A DNA stretch of 64,000 nt, taken from assembly GCF_014077505.1 (NCBI RefSeq), contig NZ_JACGWA010000006.1, positions 161,137 to 225,136 on the forward strand, written 5' to 3'. Source of the DNA: Colwellia sp. BRX10-3 (GTDB taxonomy: Bacteria; Pseudomonadota; Gammaproteobacteria; Enterobacterales; Alteromonadaceae). Of the stretch, positions 56,478-63,875 are shown piece after piece. Numbering within the stretch: the stretch's first letter is position 1; each line of letters begins with the position of its first letter. The notes under the pieces are model-generated. The model was given only the letters and a program-made list of their open reading frames with translations. It was not told where the DNA came from and did not search any database. The translations under genes and the position numbers were made by a program.

Positions 56478-56708
56478 ATGACCAGCATATTAAATGAAGA
56501 CTGGGTTGCCCCAACCATTGTTATTATTGCATTAGTGATTTTAATTGGTAATTTAAGTACTTTTCAAAAAAGTGCCAAAACACCTTTACGTAAAAAAGGC
56601 TTAAACGACTTAAAAGAAACTATTCCTAGAACACAAAAGTCACCGCATAAAATGCCAACAGTTTCTAAGGTAACTGATGTGGATCAAAAAACAAAAAACT
56701 CCGATTAA
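56478..56708 (+). CDS. DUF2897 small membrane protein
   Basis: This 76-residue protein has one N-terminal membrane helix (about 11-27) and a basic cytoplasmic tail, matching the DUF2897 family (WVAPTIVIIALVILIGNL, then TPLRKKGLNDL). Function is unknown. GGAG lies upstream of the ATG. Its final codons form the left arm of the transcription terminator that follows. Confidence 0.72.
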   Translation: MTSILNEDWVAPTIVIIALVILIGNLSTFQKSAKTPLRKKGLNDLKETIPRTQKSPHKMPTVSKVTDVDQKTKNSD

Positions 56709-56719
56709 CGGAGTTTTTT
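56693..56719 (+). terminator. Terminator overlapping the DUF2897 stop
   Basis: AAAAAACTCCG at 56693-56703 pairs with CGGAGTTTTTT at 56709-56719 around ATTAA. The stop codon lies in the loop region. The stem is A/T-flanked on both sides, so it could also serve the convergent bamC transcript. Confidence 0.9.
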
Positions 56720-56756
56720 AATTTTGTAAACTAAAACTATTGTTATGATTTAAAGA

Positions 56757-57842
56757 TTAAAAAACATCTTTAAATGACAAGCCAGCTTCCATTACATTAA
56801 ATATTTTCTCTAATGTTGCCTCAGGTAACCCAGTGCCTTCATCATCATAGAGTGTAACAGTAGACTTCGCGTCCATTTTCTCTACCTGAAATTGATACTT
56901 ACCATTAGGTAGCTCAACAACTGGTAGGCTCTCACCCCAAATGCTATTCCAAAAACTAGATTCTGGCTTCACATAATCAACATAATAAATTTTAGTTGAT
57001 TCATTAAGATCTGTAATGCTAAAGCCATGATCTTCAAAGAATAACGGTAAGTTAGACCATAATAAATCTACATCAATTTCAACAATATAAGCAGCTTCAC
57101 CAGAAACGTTCTCACCCAAACTAACAAAGGTTTGATTAGCACGTAATAAGCGGTTTTCTTGCTGTTTTAAACGATATTGAAAATCAACTTGAGCTATAAC
57201 TTCATTTAGCATGTTCATTTCAGCGCGTTGTTTATCAATAATATCGATACGTTTACTGCCGCCAGCTTGGTCAGTTTTAAGGTATTCGAGTAGCTCGACA
57301 ACTAACGCAACACTTCGGCCATGAGATTTACTTTCAAATGTGTAGCGATACCGAATGCTTTCAGAGATTGCTATTGATTTGAAAGGCCAGGTGCCTGCTT
57401 CAATTTCTTTGTGATACCAGTCTGATTCATAAACTAAACCAGCTTCATCTATTTGCTTTAATTCAACATTATCTGTTGCTAACTGGCCTTCTAATGCCTG
57501 TAAAACAAAGCCTTTAAGATCATTATCATCAAGTACTTGGTCAAACCAAACTTTTGATGCAGCAGAGGTGTTTTCTGTTCGCGTTGACGCCGCTATTGGT
57601 AAAACAAGCGATGGCGCACGTACATCAACATCACCACCCACAGGGCCTTTATGGTTTATTTCGTTAGTAACAAAATAGCTATCAACTTGTTTAGGTCTAG
57701 CTAAACCTGCAGGTATTTTTAACGCTGATGTTTCTTTTTGTTGCGCGTATTCAAAATCGCCTACCGCTTGCTTATTATTTATAGTACCGCAGCTAGCAAC
57801 AGCGACACTTAATAATGAAAAATAAAATATCTTGCGATTCAT
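56757..57842 (-). CDS. bamC: BamC outer-membrane assembly lipoprotein
   Basis: This 361-residue protein has a lipoprotein signal with a lipobox-like AVASCG (Cys about 18), an unstructured stretch (about 25-85) and two helix-grip domains (about 95-215 and 235-350), as in BamC of the BAM complex. The conserved region LKIPAGLARPKQVDSYFV near the N-terminus, which binds BamD, is visible. The ATG at 57842 follows GGGAG at good spacing. In many gammaproteobacteria bamC follows dapA, but no dapA is upstream here. A TTACGACA/TGTCGTAA pair lies about 80 bp upstream. Confidence 0.87.
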   Translation of the reverse strand: MNRKIFYFSLLSVAVASCGTINNKQAVGDFEYAQQKETSALKIPAGLARPKQVDSYFVTNEINHKGPVGGDVDVRAPSLVLPIAASTRTENTSAASKVWFDQVLDDNDLKGFVLQALEGQLATDNVELKQIDEAGLVYESDWYHKEIEAGTWPFKSIAISESIRYRYTFESKSHGRSVALVVELLEYLKTDQAGGSKRIDIIDKQRAEMNMLNEVIAQVDFQYRLKQQENRLLRANQTFVSLGENVSGEAAYIVEIDVDLLWSNLPLFFEDHGFSITDLNESTKIYYVDYVKPESSFWNSIWGESLPVVELPNGKYQFQVEKMDAKSTVTLYDDEGTGLPEATLEKIFNVMEAGLSFKDVF

Positions 57843-58359
57843 TAACACTCCCGAGGATACAAATCTGAATCTTTCTAAATTTAATTTTGCTTGTTGTATT
57901 TATAAATATCATTTTTAAGCATTACGACAACACGAACAGTGCCTGTCGTAAAGTTCAAGCAATACATCAATAACGTCGTTTTGATTACTGAATCCGGGCT
58001 AAGTTCCCCAAAATCATCTCATTTATTTAATAGCCGCCAAATTAATGGAAATAGCGGTAAATTGAGCAGCGCACCATGGTACTTGCCTGAAAATACAAAC
58101 ACAAGATATTGACGCATATTTATCATAAAAAATAACGAAATAATTACACATGTTAATGGTTAATTTATCGCACTGCTGGCCTCAAAAGATAAACAGAGCA
58201 AGTGCTGTTCTTCTCACCTCACTCTGGCTTCGTTTACTCTAGCGATAATAACCACATCGAGTCACAATCATAAAATTATATACTCGATAATATTTTTACA
58301 ACTATATATGCCAATAAACGGCTAAATAAAATGTTCACTTCATAAAAATTATTAAAGCA
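57843..58359. other. Intergenic region upstream of bamC
   Basis: 517 bp with no convincing ORF. It contains an inverted pair TTACGACA (57922-57929) and TGTCGTAA (57944-57951). The rest is featureless by eye. Confidence 0.6.
57922..57951. promoter_or_regulatory. Inverted TTACGACA/TGTCGTAA pair upstream of bamC
   Basis: Two 8-bp arms, exact complements, are separated by 14 bases. The core TACGACA is shared with the phased repeats upstream of the XRE gene at 58841-58906, suggesting a common binding protein. Confidence 0.4.
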
Positions 58360-58785
58360 TTATTCCACAACTTCTCTTTGCATTATGGCAATCATGTCTC
58401 CTGTTTTACCTGCCCAAACACCTTGGGCTAATTCAGGGGTTAAAATTTGCACAAGCAACCAGCCGCTTTTTCCTTCTTGGTTAAATATTTCGGCCAAATC
58501 GGGTAACTTTTGCTTTTTAATACCCGTTAGAAAACCTTCTTTGTTTTTAATTTCTAAGGTTTTATATTCGTATTGTTTCATTTTCTTCGATTCCTTGTAT
58601 TCAAGATCTAAGGTATCTATATCTAATGCTGAGGCTAAAGACTTTCTAGATTGCAATGACGCTGATGCCTCATTCTCTATTCGTTGTATCGTTCTCAGGT
58701 TAAGTCCAGATGCGATTGCTAACTCATCTTGAGACCATAATTTTTTATTTCTTAATTCGAGGATTAACTCTGCATTAATTTTCAT
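58360..58785 (-). CDS. XRE-family regulator with C-terminal DUF4177
   Basis: This 141-residue protein has an N-terminal Cro/CI-type helix-turn-helix (about 4-58: LRNKKLWSQDELAIASGLNL, then RTIQRIENE) and a C-terminal DUF4177 domain (about 72-138: KQYEYKTLEI, GKSGWLLVQ and AIMQRE). The inner ATG at 58785 is preferred to a GTG at 58800. DUF4177 is a small domain of unknown function often fused to other modules. The six 11-bp direct repeats 56 bp upstream of the ATG look like an operator array, possibly for autoregulation. Confidence 0.8.
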   Translation of the reverse strand: MKINAELILELRNKKLWSQDELAIASGLNLRTIQRIENEASASLQSRKSLASALDIDTLDLEYKESKKMKQYEYKTLEIKNKEGFLTGIKKQKLPDLAEIFNQEGKSGWLLVQILTPELAQGVWAGKTGDMIAIMQREVVE

Positions 58786-59087
58786 ATATTTATAAATCAC
58801 TTAGGGCAGCGTCAATTAAACACCATGTTCTGCAATTAGTTTACGAAACTATTACGGCGATATTACGCAAATCACACGACAGTTATACGACATTAATACG
58901 ACAGCAAGTGAAAAAGCGATTAAACGCTATTTTATTGTTGAGGAAATCTAAACTCAAAGGAATATTGATTGAAGAGAAGACATGTAAACATTAGTCAAAC
59001 AGTTTGAAAAATGAATGGCACTATCTGCCCTATGGCAGCTAAATAAACTTATGGTCTCGCGAAATATACAACTAATATTGGTGACTG
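58786..59087. other. Promoter region of the XRE gene
   Basis: 302 bp between the DUF7010 gene and the XRE gene, same strand. It holds the 11-bp phased repeat array at 58841-58906 and otherwise no ORF. Confidence 0.65.
58841..58906. repeat. Six phased 11-bp direct repeats (operator-like array)
   Basis: ACG occurs at 58843, 58854, 58865, 58876, 58887 and 58898, exactly 11 bp apart, each at positions 3-5 of an 11-base unit. The last three units share ACACGACA or ATACGACA; the first three begin TTACG. The period is about one helical turn, so all units would face one side of the DNA. Confidence 0.85.
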
Positions 59088-59633
59088 CTATGCTGTTTTT
59101 AAATTCAAAACTTTGCTTTGATTGAGGATAACTAGGGAAAATAAAACCTCTGTTAATCCGCCAATAAATGCACCAATAATAAAATTAGCCGCTAACAATA
59201 TACATAACATGCCAGAAAACATCAGCAAGGCGCCTAAAAGCCAATACGTTTTAATACCATATAAGGTGTTAAAAACTAAGTAACGAACGCCAATGGTCAT
59301 CAACATTATTGGAAAAAACCAGTCTATTTGCAGTTTTGCTACATAAAAAGCTAAAAATAAGCCAACAAATAAAATAATGGTGCTTTCTAAAGCAAGTTTA
59401 CCAAGGGGGTTGTTAGGATCATGCTTGCCAGTACGTTTAAGTATTTTTGACAGTAATATAGCCAATGGGTGAATAAACATCCCTCCAAAAAATAGCGCCA
59501 GCATGCTCGATTGGGATGAAAACTGCATCGCGACTAAACCTGCAATACACCAAACTAAACCAGAAACTAAAACACCAGTCCCACCACCAAAATATGAAAA
59601 ATTCATATCTTTTTGTGCATCTTCAAACGTCAT
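59088..59633 (-). CDS. DUF7010-like membrane protein
   Basis: This 181-residue protein has about six hydrophobic segments and starts with a soluble MTFEDAQKDMNFSYFGGGTG stretch, resembling the DUF7010 family. AAGGA lies before the ATG. Function is unknown. It is upstream of the XRE-DUF4177 gene on the same strand, about 300 bp away, and is probably transcribed separately. Confidence 0.62.
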   Translation of the reverse strand: MTFEDAQKDMNFSYFGGGTGVLVSGLVWCIAGLVAMQFSSQSSMLALFFGGMFIHPLAILLSKILKRTGKHDPNNPLGKLALESTIILFVGLFLAFYVAKLQIDWFFPIMLMTIGVRYLVFNTLYGIKTYWLLGALLMFSGMLCILLAANFIIGAFIGGLTEVLFSLVILNQSKVLNLKTA

Positions 59634-59798
59634 TAATCTTCCTTAATTTAGCGCGTCATAATCCAGTACACATTAAAAAACAGTGTATTTCACTGACTAT
59701 AAGTGTCAGTGATAATAACTGATAATAACGACTAAAAATTATTAAGAAGCCTAAGTAAAACATTACCGACAGTTATTATTGGCTATAGTTAATGTTGG

Positions 59799-60038
59799 TT
59801 AGGTGTTCTTATGGCTGCCGTCACACATTGGCTGATTTTTTGTAGCTTTACAGCCACAAAAATAAATTTTAGCAGACTCTTTTGCCGTAAATTTCACTGG
59901 TGTAAATTCTGAACCTTTATGAGAACCATCACAAAACGGTTGGTTATCACTTTGTCCACATGCACACCAAAAATAACTTTTATCTGCTTCTACCTCAACT
60001 GCATAGGGGGTTTTTGAAGCGCGTACTGGTTGACTCAT
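59799..60038 (-). CDS. Double-CDGSH iron-sulfur protein
   Basis: This 79-residue protein contains two CDGSH motifs: CACGQSDNQPFCDGSHKG and CGCKATKNQPMCDGSHKN. Each provides the three Cys and one His ligands of a [2Fe-2S] cluster. The small tandem form is typical of bacterial CDGSH proteins (type 3), thought to act in redox or iron-sulfur transfer. GGAG precedes the ATG. No partner gene is obvious. Confidence 0.92.
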   Translation of the reverse strand: MSQPVRASKTPYAVEVEADKSYFWCACGQSDNQPFCDGSHKGSEFTPVKFTAKESAKIYFCGCKATKNQPMCDGSHKNT

Positions 60039-60185
60039 AATATATTCTCCGTAGTTTATTCTCTTTTATTAAAAAATTATTAAGCTAACGTATCAATTCA
60101 GTTTAGCAATAATTCACCATGGACCAAGTAACTATTTTTATTGTTTATTTGTTCTCGCTTTATTCTTTTTAAAATATAGCAAAAT

Positions 60186-60581
60186 CTATTGATACATATT
60201 GCCTTTATGCTTTAACCAACCATGCACGTGATAATTATTTGGATCTCGGTGAGTCCAATGAACTACACCACCCTTGTTACTCCATTCATATTCACCATAA
60301 AATTGCACAGTATCACCAATTAATAGTGAATTAATTCTTGGCGCTAGATCAATATTATGAGCGATTAAAATGGTATTACCTGACTTTAGTTTAAGAATAA
60401 ATTTTTGATGACGTGAACCTTGGTTATCATCTTTTAATATATGAATAACTTTTCCACTGCTTTTAACTTGAACGTTACTTTCTTTATTCTTATATGCTTC
60501 ATCCAGAGATGTAGCTTCAGAAGAACTTGACCACTGTAATAATGAGAGACTAAATAAAATGAAGATCAATATTTTTCGCAT
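60186..60581 (-). CDS. Exported DUF3465 protein
   Basis: This 131-residue protein has a signal peptide (about 1-24) and a DUF3465 domain with an OB-like beta-rich fold: HILKDDNQGSRHQKFILKL, then FYGEYEWSNKGGVVHWTHRD and HVHGWLKHKG. The conserved His and Trp residues suggest a binding or catalytic site, but the activity is unknown. A good AAGGAAGG ribosome site precedes the ATG. It is monocistronic. Confidence 0.8.
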   Translation of the reverse strand: MRKILIFILFSLSLLQWSSSSEATSLDEAYKNKESNVQVKSSGKVIHILKDDNQGSRHQKFILKLKSGNTILIAHNIDLAPRINSLLIGDTVQFYGEYEWSNKGGVVHWTHRDPNNYHVHGWLKHKGNMYQ

Positions 60582-60678
60582 AACTAATCCTTCCTTAGAT
60601 TTATAACATAACGCTACTATTCAAATAGTTTGCTAGGCTGTGACCCAGTAAAACCAAGCAAAATTGTATTTATTTCTG

Positions 60679-60921
60679 CTAAAGACTAAATAGATAATAG
60701 AAAAATAAAATTGCGACGATGAAAAAGACAAAACCTCGCCTATAAGCTTTATTTCTGACATTGATCCAAAATTTCTTTTGCCTTTCTTGTTCTAAATGAC
60801 TCAAAAAACATTCACAATGAGGACACGTTGGCCCTAAATACATCATCAAATTGCAACGAGGACATTTTGCTGATGGTAAAAACTCTGCCATCCCCATAAT
60901 AGTAGGTTTCTCATATTTCAT
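60679..60921 (-). CDS. Small zinc-ribbon membrane protein
   Basis: This 80-residue protein has an N-terminal zinc ribbon formed by CPRC at about residue 20 and CPHC at about 33, followed by a basic linker and a C-terminal membrane helix (FVFFIVAILFFYYLFSL). The layout suggests a tail-anchored protein with a cytoplasmic zinc module. The start is supported by AAAGGA. No specific family is recognised. Confidence 0.65.
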   Translation of the reverse strand: MKYEKPTIMGMAEFLPSAKCPRCNLMMYLGPTCPHCECFLSHLEQERQKKFWINVRNKAYRRGFVFFIVAILFFYYLFSL

Positions 60922-61345
60922 AGATTCCTTTCAAATACTCGGCATATAATTAAAATACCTAGTAACAGCTATTCCACAAATTTAATAGCTTAAATATTCC
61001 ATAATTTCAGTAAATTATAAAGAAAAAATCAATATAATTTGAAAGTTTATGTTATTGAAAATACATAACGAAATTTTTAAAGAAAACTCTGAATTCCATT
61101 ATGAATTCAAAGTATTTGCTAACCTCAACCTGGTTGACTGAATATGAATTGGCGTAACAGATGAAACGCAAAAGCTAATTCAACTTATAAAATTAATACA
61201 TAATATAACCCCATTCTTAGCTTACACCTTTGCCTAAGGATTTAGTCTTTAACCAAGGTTAAAATCAATGTTTAGCAACACGTTAGCTTTAGTCCCCTTA
61301 CTTACGTTACAATAGCGTTTTTTAATATCTCAGCTAGGTTTATTG
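60922..61345. other. Divergent intergenic region upstream of gcvR
   Basis: 424 bp, AT-rich, without a convincing ORF or structured element seen. It holds the promoters of the zinc-ribbon gene and the gcvR-bcp operon. Confidence 0.55.
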
Positions 61346-61873
61346 ATGAGCGAATATTTAGTTTTAACGGCCATGGGGCCAGATCGCACAGGTAGTGTTA
61401 GTGATTTAACCAAACTAGCCAGCGAGTGTGGCTGTAATATTTTAGACAGCAGAATGGCAATATTTGGCTTAGAATTTACTTTAATCATGCTCCTTACCGG
61501 TACGAATAAAGCTATACATCAATTAGAAAGTAAACTGCCGGCTGTGGCGCATAAACTTGAACTTATCACTATGATGAAAAGAACTTCAGGGTATCGCGAT
61601 CAAGATTTTGTTCATCATTACCAAGTTGATTATGCCGGTATAGATCAACCCGGTGTTTTAAAAGCCGTTACCGCATTTTTTGCCACACGTAATATAGATA
61701 TATCGTCATTAAAGTCTGAAATTAATCAGAAGAGTAATCACATGAGTGCTTCAATTCTAATCGCACTGATGGAAGAAACCAGTATCGAAAAACTTGAAAG
61801 CGACTTCTTACAATTGTGTGAACAATTTGATGTACAAGGTTGCATAAAAAAGATTCAATCAAACTTATTATAG
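61346..61873 (+). CDS. gcvR: GcvR-like glycine cleavage system repressor (ACT tandem)
   Basis: This 175-residue protein has two ACT domains: VLTAMGPDRTGSVSDLTKLA and, later, YAGIDQPGVLKAVTAFFATRNIDI. It matches GcvR, which binds glycine and sequesters the activator GcvA. The ATG at 61346 is preferred to the TTG one codon before. The bcp gene follows 9 bp downstream, a neighbour pair well known in gammaproteobacteria, so they form an operon. Confidence 0.9.
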   Translation: MSEYLVLTAMGPDRTGSVSDLTKLASECGCNILDSRMAIFGLEFTLIMLLTGTNKAIHQLESKLPAVAHKLELITMMKRTSGYRDQDFVHHYQVDYAGIDQPGVLKAVTAFFATRNIDISSLKSEINQKSNHMSASILIALMEETSIEKLESDFLQLCEQFDVQGCIKKIQSNLL

Positions 61874-61882
61874 AGGAATGCA

Positions 61883-62353
61883 ATGAACACATTAGTTGTA
61901 GGCGATAACGCGCCGCTTTTCACCTTAAAAGATGAAAATGACCAAGAAATCAAACTCGCAGATTTTATCGGTAAAAAACAAGTATTAGTTTATTTCTATC
62001 CAAAAGCAATGACCCCAGGCTGCACTGTGCAAGCCCAAGGTCTTCGCGATAGTAAAGTCGCTTTAGATGCAATGAATTCGCAAGTGTTTGGCATTAGCCC
62101 CGATGAACCAAAAAAATTGGCCAAATTTTGCCTACGTGATGAACTGAACTTCAGTCTACTATCAGACCTTGATCATAGTGTTGCTGATGCCTTTGGTGTT
62201 TGGGGCCTAAAGAAATTTATGGGCCGCGAATATGATGGGATTCACCGTTTGAGCTTTTTAATTGGTCTTGATGGTAAAATTAGCCATGTGTTTAACAAGT
62301 TTAAAACTAAAGATCATCACGAAGTAGTTCTGGATATATTGAACAAGCTTTAA
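61883..62353 (+). CDS. bcp: Bcp/PrxQ thioredoxin-dependent peroxiredoxin
   Basis: This 156-residue peroxiredoxin has the peroxidatic motif PKAMTPGCTVQAQGLRD with Cys47. In Escherichia coli Bcp the resolving Cys lies five residues on, but here that position (52) is Gln. A second Cys is present at position 83 (KFCLRDEL), so the protein probably uses a Cys47-Cys83 disulfide, as described for the Xylella PrxQ type, rather than the 5-residue pair. It reduces hydroperoxides with thioredoxin. It is co-transcribed with gcvR and ends at a strong terminator. Confidence 0.93.
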   Translation: MNTLVVGDNAPLFTLKDENDQEIKLADFIGKKQVLVYFYPKAMTPGCTVQAQGLRDSKVALDAMNSQVFGISPDEPKKLAKFCLRDELNFSLLSDLDHSVADAFGVWGLKKFMGREYDGIHRLSFLIGLDGKISHVFNKFKTKDHHEVVLDILNKL

Positions 62354-62391
62354 TTTCATCAATCCTAGTTCATAAAACGTGAATAAATAGC

Positions 62392-62428
62392 AAAAAAGGC
62401 TTAACAATTAATTTGTTAAGCCTTTTTT
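62392..62428. terminator. Strong bidirectional terminator after bcp
   Basis: AAAAAAGGCTTAACAA at 62392-62407 pairs with TTGTTAAGCCTTTTTT at 62413-62428 around a five-base loop. It has T runs on both strands and could serve both bcp and the convergent cobA. Confidence 0.93.
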
Positions 62429-62557
62429 ATGTACAGCATGAAAATATGCCGCACTCACATAGATGTGAAAGAGTGGTTATAAATCAGTAAAATAGCAGTT
62501 ATGCATCGGTTATTCAGCTTAACTGGTGATTGGTTAAGCTTGGAAATTGAAAATATA

Positions 62558-63397
62558 TTAACCCATTTCTGTTGATAGCTGCATTGGCTGGTGATAATCC
62601 TTCGCATCTAAAAAGCCAGGTTTTGCTAAAGCGGTATCCGTTATCTGGTTAACAACCTCGCCAATAACAATTAAGGTCGGTGGTGTTATTTTATGTTTTG
62701 CTACTAAATCGGCAAGCGAAGATAAAGTGCCGCGAAAAATTTGCTGTTCGGGTTGAGTACCTTTGCGAATAAGTGCGGCGGGCGTATTGGCGTCACGACC
62801 GTGCACTATTAACTGCTCAGTGATAGTAGGTAAGGTATTAATGCCCATATAAAACACGACCGTTTGACTGCTACAACTTAAACTTTGCCATGGTAAATTA
62901 AGCTGTCCATCATTTTGCATATGGCCAGTAATAAAGGTACAGCCTTGTGCAACACCTCGGTGAGTTAAAGGAATACCAGCATAAGTTGTACAACCCGATG
63001 CTGCCGTAATACCGGGACAAAGATGACAACTAACGCCATTTTTTAATAAAAATTGTGCTTCTTCACCGCCACGACCAAATATAAATGGGTCGCCACCTTT
63101 TAGTCGCAATACTCTTCGTCCTTGCTGTGCATACTGCATCAATAATTCATTGATTTTATCCTGAGGAACACAATGTTTGGCTTGTTCTTTACCAACATAA
63201 AAACGTTCACAATCTGCGGGTAAAAGCGCCATTACCTCATCGCTAACTAAGCGATCATAAATGGCTACATCAGCCTGTTCAATAAAGCGTAACGCCCTAA
63301 TAGTTAATAATTCTGCATCACCTGGGCCTGAGCCTACAAGTGCTACTTCACCAGGCTGTAAAATAGATTTTCTATTTATGTTATTCAAAACATTCAT
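62558..63397 (-). CDS. cobA: Uroporphyrinogen-III C-methyltransferase
   Basis: This 279-residue SAM-dependent enzyme of the SUMT class makes precorrin-2 for siroheme and cobalamin. It shows the family signatures VALVGSGPGDAELLTIRAL, YVGKEQAKHCVPQDKIN, VLRLKGGDPFIFGRGGEEA and GITAASGCTTYAGIPLTHR. It lacks the CysG N-terminal oxidase/chelatase domain, so those steps need another protein. A stop about 130 bp from the shared terminator ends the gene. A 19-bp palindrome lies about 57 bp upstream. Confidence 0.94.
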   Translation of the reverse strand: MNVLNNINRKSILQPGEVALVGSGPGDAELLTIRALRFIEQADVAIYDRLVSDEVMALLPADCERFYVGKEQAKHCVPQDKINELLMQYAQQGRRVLRLKGGDPFIFGRGGEEAQFLLKNGVSCHLCPGITAASGCTTYAGIPLTHRGVAQGCTFITGHMQNDGQLNLPWQSLSCSSQTVVFYMGINTLPTITEQLIVHGRDANTPAALIRKGTQPEQQIFRGTLSSLADLVAKHKITPPTLIVIGEVVNQITDTALAKPGFLDAKDYHQPMQLSTEMG

Positions 63398-63453
63398 ACT
63401 CTATTGATTTTCATTAGAAAAACTCTCGACCGACACATTGTTTCACAAAACAC

Positions 63454-63472
63454 TTATTCTATTATAGAATAA
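63454..63472. promoter_or_regulatory. Palindrome upstream of cobA
   Basis: TTATTCTA at 63454-63461 is mirrored by TAGAATAA at 63465-63472 around TTA. At 57 bp from the start codon it could be an operator. No known consensus was matched. Confidence 0.4.
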
Positions 63473-63841
63473 AAACAGCTAAGCTTATAAAATTAAAAAT
63501 CAATATCTTAGAGCTAATTAACCTAAGAAATTTTATTCATTCACTAGTCACACCATTAAATAAAAAATATAACTTCACTCTCGATACAAACTTACTTAAT
63601 GAATTAAATAATCTCAACCTACCTATGTATTCGACAAATTAATAGAGCAGCGCATTAATCGGTAGGCTTTGGCAAAATGAGTGAGAGTAAAGTGCAAAGT
63701 AATGGGCTTATAGTTTAGAACGAAGTATTCATAGAAAGGTTAAATTTTGAAATGGATAAAGCCTTTAAAATGGGTAAAGCCAATATTGATAATTAAAAGC
63801 TTAGCAAAGCAATCAACACCACAAGCTATAACCAAAAAATT

Positions 63842-63863
63842 AAAGCCCAGAATACTGGGCTTT
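63842..63863. terminator. Orphan terminator next to the IS
   Basis: AAAGCCCAG at 63842-63850 pairs with CTGGGCTTT at 63855-63863 around AATA and is followed by AATTT. No complete gene on either strand leads into it inside the window. The IS starts 12 bp further on. Confidence 0.75.
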
Positions 63864-63875
63864 AATTTAACAATA

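Larger units (their letters stand above)
63398..63875. other. Intergenic region between cobA and the IS end
   Basis: 478 bp with no reliable ORF. It contains a palindrome at 63454-63472, a potentially structured segment at 63618-63666 and a terminator at 63842-63863 without an upstream gene on the same strand. Confidence 0.6.

Noticed and set aside
58841..58906. CRISPR array
   Set aside because: The units are 11 bp with no spacers and no cas genes are nearby; it is a direct repeat array.
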